Source: a virus
Direction: 5' to 3' (one strand)
Length of the DNA: 20,981 nt
Virus record (IMG/VR): IMGVR_UViG_3300049827_000119
Coordinates: 1 to 20,981 of that record
Shown here: piece by piece, positions 1 through 7,174 of the stretch
How positions within the stretch are numbered: position 1 is the stretch's first letter
Layout: each line of letters opens with the position of its first letter
Translations under genes and position numbers: made by a program
Notes under the pieces: model-generated
What the model was told of the DNA's origin: nothing
What the model saw: the letters and a program-made list of their open reading frames with translations, nothing else
Database searches by the model: none

Positions 1-475
1 TCGTGACAACTGCCTGCACTGCCAGGTCAGAGCGAATGTTTGTCTGGTAGCTGGTCAGGTTCATGCTTCTGTTGTTCGCGTCAAACATCCAGTTAGAGGC
101 TTTCACTTGTACATCCCGCGATTTATAAATCCCCGGCGTGACGCTGATACCGTCCATTTCAATACGACCGTAAAACAGGTCGCGGTATATTCCATCATAG
201 ACACAGTAGACCATGACGGGCAAGCCGGACGTGAAGCCAGTGAGAGCCGTAGCCGTGCCGGGAGAATAATACCCGCGTGTGCGTGCGCTGTTCGCTTCGG
301 AGTTGTCAAGCGCGAAGGTCAGCGTAGCCGCACCACCTACACGGCTCAACGGGTCGTATGCCATAATGCCCATTCCTGATATTCTAGGGTGAGGGTTCTG
401 CTTGACATCCGCGCTAATGTCAATCCAGACGTCGTTAATTTTTATCTGAAAGACAATACTCGTAAATTGTTCCAT
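1..475 (-). CDS. Tail-tip / distal tail-like protein, partial (runs off the window edge)
   Basis: This frame opens with ATG at 475-473, sharing bases with the TAA of the tape-measure gene (TAATG), and stays open for about 158 codons to position 1, so the C-terminus is missing. The product begins MEQFTSIVFQIKINDVWIDI. It contains a segment reading LTFALDNSE and, later, GLPVMVYCVYDGIYRDLFYGR. This pattern, a beta-rich stretch followed by G-x-V-x-V with an aromatic and F-x-G-R, is common in phage tail proteins of the distal-tail/hub type. Position right after the tape measure, where siphophages place the distal tail and hub genes, supports that. The exact family is inferred from pattern and position only. 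No strong ribosome site precedes it, so translation is probably coupled to the tape-measure gene. Confidence 0.8.
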   Translation of the reverse strand, partial: MEQFTSIVFQIKINDVWIDISADVKQNPHPRISGMGIMAYDPLSRVGGAATLTFALDNSEANSARTRGYYSPGTATALTGFTSGLPVMVYCVYDGIYRDLFYGRIEMDGISVTPGIYKSRDVQVKASNWMFDANNRSMNLTSYQTNIRSDLAVQAVVT

Positions 476-3090
476 TACGACAACCTGCTCACTTGTTCAG
501 ACACCGCGCTACCAATCGCGCGCGGGTTCTCTGACATCATTACGCCGATTAGCACATCCATTTTGTCAGCCATGACTTGATTTGACTTTTCGATTCGTTG
601 TGCATAACTCTCGTTCATTTGTGCCATTGCCAGCGTGATATTCTGCGTGGTACTCACTGCGCTGGTAATTTGTGAAATGGCAGAGGATATAGCCGCGCCT
701 TCTTGACTGTTGGATGAGAAGAAAGCCGATCTAACATCTTTGCCATGTACCGTTGTTGTGGGTATCCCGCCGGGGGTCGTTGTTGGACCGCCGCCGCCTA
801 AATTGACCGTAGTATCTTCGCTCGGATTAGCATAAGACTTTACGCCGGTCACTTTGCCTGCAGCTATCATTTGCTCTGATTCGGCGTTTGAATACACCTT
901 GCCATTCTTGATTAATTCAGACACACCGGGAACCCATTTACCGCCCGGTCTATCACCGACCATGTTCCAGCCGCTTGACAACTGCCCGCCGTCCGCTAAA
1001 CTTTTGGCATTGTGTACCAATACACCGCCCGCAAAGTAGTTATGACAAACATGGTCAACGTGTAAGTTATATGTTAGTTCGTTTTTGACCAACTCACGTA
1101 TGGAACTCACGCGGGCAAAAGAGCCGTCCTGATTCATCAGCAAGTCACCGACTTGGAACAGTCCCGCCGCTGTCCACTCAAAGCCATTCCAGAGTAAATG
1201 CTCTTCGGTGACTTTGAGGTAGCCGTTGAATAACAACAACCGCCCGCCATCGCGCTTCGGATGCTCAAACACTTCCACTACATTTGTCTTAACTTGTTGC
1301 TTCTTTTCAAGGTCATACGATAGGACAACATCACCGACCTTCACATCTCGAATCGGTTTGCTTTTGTTGTCCGCCATCGTTACCAATGTGTCACCAGTGA
1401 AACAAGAATTATCAGCGGGCTTATTAGCGGGCTTATTGGTCGTGGTGGTTGTGCCGCCTGCATCGTCGCCAGTTGCGCCGCCGTGTTGACCGCCCGAACC
1501 GCCGGTCATGTTGGTGAGTTCGGTTTGTAAGTCACTAAGTGCCTGCATGTCAATTTTCAAGGCTACGTCAATTGTGTAACCCTTCGCCATCAGCTTAAGC
1601 ACTCTGTCCAGTTGATTAGCGGACGGTATCATCTTCCCATTAATGGCGTCATTTAGTTTTGTTGCTTCGGTTTGAAAGGTATTAGCCATTTCAACAACAG
1701 ACGTGTCTACCATGCCCATAGATTCGGCGACCTTTAACATGTTCTCGTATTCGCCTTCTTGCCATCCATCAGAGGCGGCTTTTTGTACCATCAAATCGAA
1801 AACTATTTTTTTTGTAGCCTTTTCGTGTTCGGCAACAAGTTCCGTTATTTGTCCTTTTACGCCCTCAATGTCTTTTCCTAAATCTTTGTAACCCTGACTA
1901 TTTGGTTTCAGTCCCTCTTGCTTCGCCTGTAACTCTGCCAGCTTGTCATTAAGTGCGGTGTTGGATTCGGTGAATTTATCTGTCTCTTGCTGGACGGATT
2001 GAATCACGCTCCATTGATTAGCGTAGGCATCGGATGTGGCTTTGAGTTGTTCTTCGGTCTTTTGTTCTTCGGCGTTTTTGGCGGTTGTACTTTGTGTGTA
2101 AAACTTCGTCATCTCGCCCGCCTTGACCATCATTCTGCCAAGACGTTCGGCGGTGTCTGAATAATCAGCGGACGCTTTGTTACCTTCGTAGGTGTCTTTA
2201 ATTAAATCTCGTCCTATTTTTCCGAAGTTGTGAACTGCGGCAGATGCATTGTCCGCCTCTTCTGCGGCGGCTTGCATGTTGGCTATCCATTCACGGAATG
2301 AGTCAAATGTATAAGCCAGCCCGCGATTGAAATCTTTTATCCAGCCTTCATTGCTTTTACCGATTTGTTCGACCAGATTGCCCCATGAGTTCTTGAGATT
2401 TTCACCACCTAGTGAGGCGTCGTTCATTGCCTTTGCCGCGCCGCCGAATTCAGTAGACAATTCGGCAAGCACGAGGTTCTGATACCCCACCAAGTCGTTA
2501 GTTTCTTTGAAGTTCTCAATTTGTGCGATTTGTTCGGCAGTGAACGACACGCCCGCACGCTTGAGCGCGGCATAGCCTGAGAAGTCATTCATCGCCTTAC
2601 CGACTTGAATCACAGAGCCTTGTAAATCACCGCCCATTACAGCGGACATATCGAGTGCCGCCTGCATCGTTGGAGCAAAGGCTTCGTCTTTTACTTTTGT
2701 AAACGTCAATAACAGGGCTTCAGCGTTGGTAATAAGTTCATCGTCAACGCCTGAAACAACGGATAAAGCGTCCGCCATTTTGTTTAAGCCCTCTGACGTT
2801 TGTCCCGCCGCGCCGCCGGTACTCTTTAACACTGCTTCCAGTTTAGCGGTCATCTTGGAAGATTCTTCTGCGGCTTTAGCGGTTGCGTAAATGGCTTTGC
2901 CAAATGCAATTGCGCCAGCGGTAACGCCGCCCATAGCGGACAACAAGCCAGCGTTTGCCCCCATGAAGCCGGTCATCTTATCTTTTGCGCCTTCCAAAGC
3001 AGGCGACAGGCTCTTAAATTCTTGAGCGACCTTCTTAACAGCGGGTGAACTTTGGTCAATCGTGCGTAATGTTATGGTTACATCAGGCAT
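475..3090 (-). CDS. Tail tape-measure protein with an internal intein-like (Hint) domain
   Basis: An 871-residue protein, the longest in the window, placed after tail tube and chaperone genes as tape measures are in siphophages. Tape measures set tail length and are packed inside the tube. Residues 1-40 are polar. Residues 41-75 form a Gly/Ala-rich hydrophobic stretch (GFMGANAGLLSAMGGVTAGA) that could insert in a membrane. Residues 75-500 are mostly helical and Ala/Lys/Glu-rich, with coiled-coil-like parts around 340-430. A flexible linker (530-562, rich in Gly, Thr and Asn-Lys-Pro-Ala) leads into a Hint domain at 563-694. The tail then resumes with ADGGQLSSGWNMVGDRPGG (699-717), which resembles the ADGG...VGE-x-GPE motif usual near tape-measure C-termini. 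Without the Hint domain the protein would be 739 residues. The start ATG overlaps the end of the preceding frame by 8 nt. Confidence 0.92.
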   Translation of the reverse strand: MPDVTITLRTIDQSSPAVKKVAQEFKSLSPALEGAKDKMTGFMGANAGLLSAMGGVTAGAIAFGKAIYATAKAAEESSKMTAKLEAVLKSTGGAAGQTSEGLNKMADALSVVSGVDDELITNAEALLLTFTKVKDEAFAPTMQAALDMSAVMGGDLQGSVIQVGKAMNDFSGYAALKRAGVSFTAEQIAQIENFKETNDLVGYQNLVLAELSTEFGGAAKAMNDASLGGENLKNSWGNLVEQIGKSNEGWIKDFNRGLAYTFDSFREWIANMQAAAEEADNASAAVHNFGKIGRDLIKDTYEGNKASADYSDTAERLGRMMVKAGEMTKFYTQSTTAKNAEEQKTEEQLKATSDAYANQWSVIQSVQQETDKFTESNTALNDKLAELQAKQEGLKPNSQGYKDLGKDIEGVKGQITELVAEHEKATKKIVFDLMVQKAASDGWQEGEYENMLKVAESMGMVDTSVVEMANTFQTEATKLNDAINGKMIPSANQLDRVLKLMAKGYTIDVALKIDMQALSDLQTELTNMTGGSGGQHGGATGDDAGGTTTTTNKPANKPADNSCFTGDTLVTMADNKSKPIRDVKVGDVVLSYDLEKKQQVKTNVVEVFEHPKRDGGRLLLFNGYLKVTEEHLLWNGFEWTAAGLFQVGDLLMNQDGSFARVSSIRELVKNELTYNLHVDHVCHNYFAGGVLVHNAKSLADGGQLSSGWNMVGDRPGGKWVPGVSELIKNGKVYSNAESEQMIAAGKVTGVKSYANPSEDTTVNLGGGGPTTTPGGIPTTTVHGKDVRSAFFSSNSQEGAAISSAISQITSAVSTTQNITLAMAQMNESYAQRIEKSNQVMADKMDVLIGVMMSENPRAIGSAVSEQVSRLS
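1009..1404 (-). other. Hint / bacterial intein-like domain inside the tape measure (residues 563-694)
   Basis: This in-frame segment of 132 residues carries the intein-fold landmarks. It starts with Cys563 in SCFTGDTLVTM (block A) and continues with DVKVGDVVLSYD. The block B T-x-x-H is KVTEEHLLW (Thr628, His631). It closes with a HNYFAGGVLVHN segment ending His693-Asn694. No homing-endonuclease domain fits in this length, so it is a mini-Hint. The next residue is Ala695, not the Cys, Ser or Thr that normal inteins need for trans-esterification. That matches A-type bacterial intein-like (BIL) domains, which have His-Asn at the end but a variable next residue and have been reported to cleave and sometimes splice. 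Whether this one splices, cleaves or is inert cannot be read from sequence. Confidence 0.88.
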
Positions 3091-3418
3091 TAAATAAAAT
3101 CCTGTTATCCATCAAATAGCGGAGTATCATTCTCTCGCTATCCGTGAGGGTGTGAATCTGTGTACCTTTCAGGCTCTTGATTCGTTGCACGGCGTTGTAA
3201 ACATTCGTTAGTGCGTTCATCCTGTGCATGAGTTGGTAATCCTGGTCATACAATCCACCGGCATCGGGCAAGGTTTTCCAGCGTTCACAATTCCATGACA
3301 TCTTCAACTCATGAGGCGGCGGGGCGTTATCCGTTATACACTCCACCACCGCCTCTATTAGTTTTTTGGGATGTCCTCTAATTGATTCATGAATTTGAGA
3401 ACTTCCAAGCCTGCCCAA
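3083..3418 (-). CDS. Downstream frame of the tail assembly chaperone, made as a -1 frameshift fusion (gpG-T type)
   Basis: This frame lies between the tail-tube genes and the tape measure and is in the -1 frame relative to the gene starting at 3645. Its only upstream start would be a TTG at 3418, buried in the previous gene, and no ribosome site fits. It is best read as the second half of a fusion. After the slippery AAAAAAC at 3367-3361 the ribosome would continue with Leu-Ile-Glu-Ala-Val-Val and add 92 residues, giving a product of about 187 residues spanning 3645-3083. This is the layout of lambda gpG/gpGT and similar pairs in many siphophages, where the long form loads the tape measure and recruits tube subunits. 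The added part has a cluster of Trp/Cys (MSWNCERWKTLPD) and a helical C-terminus. Its TGA overlaps the tape-measure start. Confidence 0.82.
   Translation of the reverse strand: MGRLGSSQIHESIRGHPKKLIEAVVECITDNAPPPHELKMSWNCERWKTLPDAGGLYDQDYQLMHRMNALTNVYNAVQRIKSLKGTQIHTLTDSERMILRYLMDNRILFNA
3311..3370 (-). promoter_or_regulatory. Programmed -1 ribosomal frameshift signal
   Basis: Read on the minus strand, the 0 frame runs ATC CCA AAA AAC TAA. The heptamer A AAA AAC (3367-3361) is in the correct X XXY YYZ phase, and the overlapping C CCA AAA (3370-3364) also fits. A 0-frame TAA follows at once (3360-3358). After a 5-nt spacer (TAATA) comes GAGGCGGTGG (3355-3346), which pairs with CCGCCGCCTC (3322-3313) in a 10-bp stem containing one U-G pair and a 23-nt loop. 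Slippery site, short spacer and stable stem are all the parts of a classical -1 signal, and the -1 frame stays open for 92 more codons. Confidence 0.85.
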
Positions 3419-3645
3419 ATAATGATTTGCGCTTGTGTTGGGTCGGTCATATCGTCAAGGCTGATTTTGTAATCAGGGATAACTTTACTCTCCCATTTAC
3501 TGATTAGCACTTTCGCGCCTTCCCAATAACGAAGCATTGCATCGTTTGGATTAACACCACTTGCCGCGCCAAAGAACATGAGTTGCTGGCGTACGGTGGG
3601 TCGGTCTGGAATTTCAAATGTACAATTGTCATTCTTGAATTGCAT
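3358..3645 (-). CDS. Tail assembly chaperone, short form (gpG-like)
   Basis: A 95-residue protein from ATG 3645. A GTG directly before it (3648) could add one residue. It ends ...LEVLKFMNQLEDIPKN at a TAA that sits right after the slippery heptamer. In siphophages the gene after the tail tube usually encodes a small chaperone that binds the tape measure, with a minority product extended by -1 frameshifting. Length, position and the frameshift signal all agree. The N-terminal part looks like a beta hairpin with aromatic residues (MQFKNDNCTFEI), followed by helices. No specific family motif was recognised, so the call rests on position and on the frameshift architecture. The ribosome site is weak (AGAAAG about 10 nt upstream). 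Confidence 0.82.
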   Translation of the reverse strand: MQFKNDNCTFEIPDRPTVRQQLMFFGAASGVNPNDAMLRYWEGAKVLISKWESKVIPDYKISLDDMTDPTQAQIIIWAGLEVLKFMNQLEDIPKN

Positions 3646-3664
3646 CACAAAACTACTTTCTGCC

Positions 3665-4093
3665 TTATGCGGCGAATACGGATGTCTTGACCATCACGCC
3701 ATCAGCAGTTGCGGACAGTGAGAAGGTTTGTAAACTATTGTTCGACCCGCTGAACTCAACGGCGGTAACGACAAACTCACCGCGCAGAATTAAGCCTGTG
3801 GTTGAGTTGGTCATATTGGCGGCGCGTTGGTAAGTTCTTTGTGCGGTCGTGCGGTTGCCGAGATATGGGGCGAAGAGTCCGTTAGTCGTGGTGTTCAAAA
3901 TACCACTAAGCGACAACGTAGTTCCTGACATGCCGCTGATATAGGATTTTTCTTCATCAGCCATCGCTGAATCTTCAATCAAATCGCCAGAACCGGACAA
4001 CGTTTCACTTGTCACCCACGCGGTAATCTCGGTGGCTGTGCCAGTGGAGTTATCCCACTTGATTTTCTCGTTCTTGTAAATTAGGTTTGCCAT
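3665..4093 (-). CDS. Tail tube-like protein, copy 2 of a tandem pair
   Basis: A 142-residue protein beginning MANLIYKNEKIKWDN. It is about 75% identical by eye to the preceding gene (4103-4513). The shared core contains TSETLSGS, DLIEDSAMADEEKSYI, LGNRTT and SGSNNSLQTFS. The main length difference is a short insert (around ANMTNS) near residue 92. The size, Thr/Ser/Gly-rich beta pattern, and place just before chaperones and tape measure fit a major tail (tube) protein. That role is inferred from context. The start has a ribosome site in AAGGTGATGAC. Only 9 nt separate it from the first copy. Which copy builds the tube, or whether both do, cannot be decided from sequence. Confidence 0.82.
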   Translation of the reverse strand: MANLIYKNEKIKWDNSTGTATEITAWVTSETLSGSGDLIEDSAMADEEKSYISGMSGTTLSLSGILNTTTNGLFAPYLGNRTTAQRTYQRAANMTNSTTGLILRGEFVVTAVEFSGSNNSLQTFSLSATADGVMVKTSVFAA

Positions 4094-4102
4094 GTCATCA
4101 CC

Positions 4103-4513
4103 TTATAGGGCTACGGATGTTTTAATCATCACGCCATCAAATGTGCCACTGAACGAGAAGGTTTGCAGGCTGTTGTTTGAGCCTGAATACTCAATAGCAG
4201 TTGGCACAACTTCGCCGCGCAATACTAAGCCAGTAGTTGCGGCGCGTTGGTAGGTCTTGGTCGCGGTTGTGCGATTACCCAGCAACGGCGCGAGAATGGC
4301 GTCGGTGGTGGTGTTGACAATTCCACTGAGGGAAAGGGTCGCGCCTGCCATGCCTGCGATGTATGACTTCTCTTCATCTGCCATTGCGCTATCTTCGATT
4401 AGATCTTGCGACCCGCTCAAAGTCTCACTGGTGATATAGGCGGTAACATCCGTCAGTGTACCGGCGGCGTTGTCCAGTTTCAGCGTTTCGTTTTTGTAAA
4501 TTAGGTTTGCCAT
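4103..4513 (-). CDS. Tail tube-like protein, copy 1 of a tandem pair
   Basis: A 136-residue protein beginning MANLIYKNETLKLDN, closely related to the next gene downstream. The ATG shares bases with the preceding stop (TAATG) and is preceded by GGAGCAATA. The predicted structure is beta-rich with many Thr, Ser and Gly, as in tail-tube subunits that stack as hexameric rings. The most conserved blocks between the two copies (DLIEDSAMADEEKSYI and SGSNNSLQTFS) probably form the ring interface or core. Differences cluster at surface-like positions and in the loop near residue 92. The family assignment is from size, copy similarity and gene order and not from a recognised motif. Confidence 0.83.
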   Translation of the reverse strand: MANLIYKNETLKLDNAAGTLTDVTAYITSETLSGSQDLIEDSAMADEEKSYIAGMAGATLSLSGIVNTTTDAILAPLLGNRTTATKTYQRAATTGLVLRGEVVPTAIEYSGSNNSLQTFSFSGTFDGVMIKTSVAL

Positions 4514-4698
4514 TATTGCTCCTTATCTTCTTTTATCTCCGTCGCCTTTTTGGGCTTCTGAGGGGTCACGCCCTCGACGGGATGGGTGATGTTTTGCATC
4601 TCTTGCGCGGCGGGTGAATCTGTCCCGCGTTTGCGGGCGTGCTGTGCAAGTTTTTCCAACATCCTTTCGTTATGGTTTTTACTCTGCGAAGGTAACAT
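4513..4698 (-). CDS. Small charged hypothetical protein before the tail tube
   Basis: From ATG 4698 this makes 61 residues. An upstream GTG at 4710 would add four, and an ATG at 4662 would shorten it by twelve. The 4698 start is preferred because GGAG lies 11 nt upstream. The product is very hydrophilic, rich in Lys, Glu, Gln and Pro (THPVEGVTPQKPKKATEIKE), with a basic N-terminal helix (NERMLEKLAQHARKRG) and an unstructured-looking tail. It overlaps the end of the previous gene by about 20 nt, and its stop overlaps the tail-tube start, so it is probably co-translated. No function recognised. By position it might be a tail-completion accessory. Confidence 0.6.
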   Translation of the reverse strand: MLPSQSKNHNERMLEKLAQHARKRGTDSPAAQEMQNITHPVEGVTPQKPKKATEIKEDKEQ

Positions 4699-5131
4699 TA
4701 TCTTGCTCACTCCAATCTAGATATAAATCTATTTTCAACCATGACGGACCATCTGAATTATTCCGCCATTGTTCGGTAACGACACCTGTACCCGTAAGGT
4801 TGGCGTCAAATACAATTCCAGCTGTATCGGCTAGTTTTCTGTATTGTTCAATACGGGTAATGATGTCATCTGCGTAAGCAAGCAGGGCGTCATAAGATGC
4901 TTGGTCATCTTTGACCCTCTGCCATACTTCAACGATAGTGCGGTATTGTTTCACGCTCAAGCGCATGGCTTCCCACGTGATGGAAGTTTCACCGCGTTTC
5001 AAAATTGCGTAATGGTCACTGTTGCCACTGTCTAACACGCGCCACGTAGCACGGCGGACGTTGTTGTTATTGAATCCAGTGACCTGAGCGACCAGGCTTT
5101 CGGCTAGTATTTCGCCGTCAATATAGCTCAT
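4679..5131 (-). CDS. Putative tail terminator / neck protein
   Basis: A 150-residue protein beginning MSYIDGEILAESLVAQVTGF. It overlaps the preceding connector gene by ATGA. The centre is mixed alpha/beta with a helix-rich stretch (QYRTIVEVWQRVKDDQASYDALLAYADDIITRI), and the end reads DLYLDWSEQDNVTFAE. Proteins of this length between the gp6-like connector and the tail tube are usually tail terminators or head-tail joining proteins, which cap the tube and mate it to the neck. The call is positional. I did not recognise a diagnostic motif. Confidence 0.68.
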   Translation of the reverse strand: MSYIDGEILAESLVAQVTGFNNNNVRRATWRVLDSGNSDHYAILKRGETSITWEAMRLSVKQYRTIVEVWQRVKDDQASYDALLAYADDIITRIEQYRKLADTAGIVFDANLTGTGVVTEQWRNNSDGPSWLKIDLYLDWSEQDNVTFAE

Positions 5132-5637
5132 GCGTTATCAAATCCTTTCCGCGTGAATAATGGTTGTGCTTTGCTCGAATCGCCGGGATCACTTCTCTGT
5201 GATTCGACGGTCATACCGGTGAACGACAAACCCGCGCTGGTGCTTGCCGCACCTTGAGCAATGCCGAGATTCACAAAACCATCCGCCATATCTTCTACGA
5301 ACTGTTTAGCGTCGTTATCAAAGGCGGCGGTACGTGAGCCTTCGTCTGCGTTGTAGCCTGTCCCACGTTGCGTCAACTCCACATACTTGACACCGCGCAT
5401 CGTCACCCAATCATCACAGGCAAGTTTAGCCACTGCGTTGGCGTAAATAGCGGACGGGGAAAAGCCAGCGGCAGCAAGTGCCACGTTCAACAAAGCAGAT
5501 GAACGGTCGATAAACTTTTCGACCTCTGTGAGTGTCGGACGTGTAGCGGCGTCGAAGGTGGTATGCCCGTCTAACAAGTGGCGGGTATAGCCTTTGATTT
5601 CGTCAACACTGGAAAATGAGTCAGAACGGATTGCCAT
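5128..5637 (-). CDS. Head-tail connector (gp6-like adaptor candidate)
   Basis: A 169-residue protein with ATG in a TAATG overlap with the upstream gene. The first 110 residues are helical (VDEIKGYTRHLLDGH, VEKFIDRSSALLNVALAAAG, AIYANAVAKLACDDWVTMRG), matching the helix-bundle adaptors of the HK97 gp6/SPP1 gp15 type that form a ring under the portal. The C-terminal 50 residues are Ser/Gly-rich and look extended, as in adaptors whose tail inserts in neighbours. It precedes the tail terminator and tube genes, the usual place for an adaptor. Family-level assignment is inference from helix pattern and order. Confidence 0.68.
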   Translation of the reverse strand: MAIRSDSFSSVDEIKGYTRHLLDGHTTFDAATRPTLTEVEKFIDRSSALLNVALAAAGFSPSAIYANAVAKLACDDWVTMRGVKYVELTQRGTGYNADEGSRTAAFDNDAKQFVEDMADGFVNLGIAQGAASTSAGLSFTGMTVESQRSDPGDSSKAQPLFTRKGFDNA

Positions 5638-6866
5638 TAGCGCACCTCGTGAAAAACGAATATTGCCTTACATGCGGACGTTGCCCCGTCGCCGGTCACA
5701 ATTAGTGACAATGTCCCTAGCGATCTAGCCAATCCAGCCGCATCCAATGCTATCGGATAGCGGTTGGTTATCTGTGCGGTAGAGACCGACTTATTGACAG
5801 CAGTTGCGGCGGTGTAACCGGACGCGATAATTGCTGCTGGGGAGCCGCTAATCGTTCCAGCGGTGTTATATTCAAACGCTGAATAAGTTGTATTCACATC
5901 CGTGAAAGTGGTTGTTCCGCTGATTGCTTGACCCAAACACAAATCCCATGTCACGCCCGCGTTACCGGTTACGAATAAATCAATGCCATCCAACACAAAC
6001 TTGGTCCTGTTCGCAATATTATTGAAGGTTGTTTTTGGGCGTATACTGAGGATGTGTGCAGGTACGTTATTGCCAGCCGTTGCCGTGCCTTTGGCAGAGA
6101 ATGAATAGCCCATTACCATGTCTGAGCCGCCCTCACTGATTACGGATGAACAGTTGTAAATCATCGTAGTACTCACTGTACCCGTGCAGGTCATGCCAAC
6201 TCGTAAAGGTAGGTTAGCCGTTGCGATATAAGGAAAGGCTAACGAATTGGCATGGTCGAATTCATGGCAATAATAAATCTGCCCATCCACATCCCAGCCC
6301 ACGCGCACGCGCCCCACGTACAACGCCTGAAAGTCAATCACTAAGATTTGTTCAAGACTAAAATCTAAAGTGACATTACTTGTACCGCTACCGTCCATCG
6401 GGTCAATATTCCAAGCGGACTGGTTTACAAACTGGTCGCCTGTGGACGTGGTTGAGTACAGCGCAATTCTCGGCTGTGTTCCGTTGAGTTGAAATTCGAT
6501 GCCATTCACGCCGTTGCTATACCCTGCGAATTTTAGGCAGTTCGCAACCGCCCCACGCATATTGAAAGTGATAAACACCTGCTGACTTTTGCCGGGCTGG
6601 TATCTAAAGTTTTCATAGCTTTGCAGATACGACTTCCCGCCTGTGGCTGTGCTGGAAAAGGTCATCAGTGCGGCGCGGTTGGTTGCATCATGGGTAACCG
6701 TTGCGCCTGTCCCGTTGGTGACTGCCTCGAATAACAGGGGTTGCAAATCATGGGTAAACTGCGCGTCAAACAAGCCTTGCGGATTACTCACCCGCAAGCG
6801 CGAGAACGCATCATAATTACCGTCAAAGCCGATAAAAGTCCGTCGGCGATTTGCATATCCCGGCAT
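5637..6866 (-). CDS. Conserved virion structural protein with jelly-roll-like fold
   Basis: A 409-residue protein whose N-terminus contains FSRLRVSNPQGLFDAQF, a signature I associate with a structural protein family found widely in environmental and marine phages (pattern F-x-RLRVS-x-P-x2-LFD). Other parts typical of that family are QPGKSQQVFITFNM, GYSNGVNGIEFQLNG, VGRVRVGWDVDGQIYYCHEFDHAN and VISEGG. It is almost entirely beta-strand. The fold resembles concanavalin-like lectins, which would suit a sugar-contacting decoration or fibre-related role, but no function is established here. The ATG directly follows the TAG of the upstream gene. It sits between two small structural genes and the connector. 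Confidence 0.75.
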   Translation of the reverse strand: MPGYANRRRTFIGFDGNYDAFSRLRVSNPQGLFDAQFTHDLQPLLFEAVTNGTGATVTHDATNRAALMTFSSTATGGKSYLQSYENFRYQPGKSQQVFITFNMRGAVANCLKFAGYSNGVNGIEFQLNGTQPRIALYSTTSTGDQFVNQSAWNIDPMDGSGTSNVTLDFSLEQILVIDFQALYVGRVRVGWDVDGQIYYCHEFDHANSLAFPYIATANLPLRVGMTCTGTVSTTMIYNCSSVISEGGSDMVMGYSFSAKGTATAGNNVPAHILSIRPKTTFNNIANRTKFVLDGIDLFVTGNAGVTWDLCLGQAISGTTTFTDVNTTYSAFEYNTAGTISGSPAAIIASGYTAATAVNKSVSTAQITNRYPIALDAAGLARSLGTLSLIVTGDGATSACKAIFVFHEVR

Positions 6867-7172
6867 CTAGGCACGCCTCCAAGCCTGGACGTTGACAATC
6901 GCTCCTGCGACAGCGCGGGCGAGTTTCAACTTCGTACCATCCACGCCCTCAAAATAATACGGGCTGTTCGCGGCGGTCAATAACACGCCAGTCGAAGCGG
7001 CGGGGGTGGTGGACCCATCAAATACAACGCGAATAGATTGAGTTTCCACGCTCATCAGAAAGGCAGAGCCAAGCTGGCAGGTGCTATTCAATAACGTTGC
7101 GGTGGAGTTGGTGGTGATTTTTTGAAAGCCTGAATTAATCAAGCCTGCGGGTTGGGTTCTTTTTGCGCCCAT
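6867..7172 (-). CDS. Small beta-rich virion protein, unknown
   Basis: A 101-residue protein beginning MGAKRTQPAGLINSGFQKIT. A strong ribosome site (TGGAGGTCTAAAC) lies just before its ATG, inside the end of the previous gene. It is rich in Thr, Ala, Val and Ser with alternating strands (STATLLNSTCQLGSAFLMSV, IVNVQAWRRA) and has no cysteine pair, signal peptide or membrane segment. Its style resembles the 71-residue protein at 9950-10165, and both may be minor virion or fibre-associated subunits. It abuts the 409-residue structural protein and is probably made with it. No function recognised. Confidence 0.7.
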   Translation of the reverse strand: MGAKRTQPAGLINSGFQKITTNSTATLLNSTCQLGSAFLMSVETQSIRVVFDGSTTPAASTGVLLTAANSPYYFEGVDGTKLKLARAVAGAIVNVQAWRRA

Positions 7173-7174
7173 GT

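Noticed and set aside
1806-1813. Run of eight A (minus strand) in the tape-measure gene as a second slippage site
   Set aside because: The -1 frame meets TAG at once, so slippage would only make a truncated protein. No stem or known precedent supports a programmed event.
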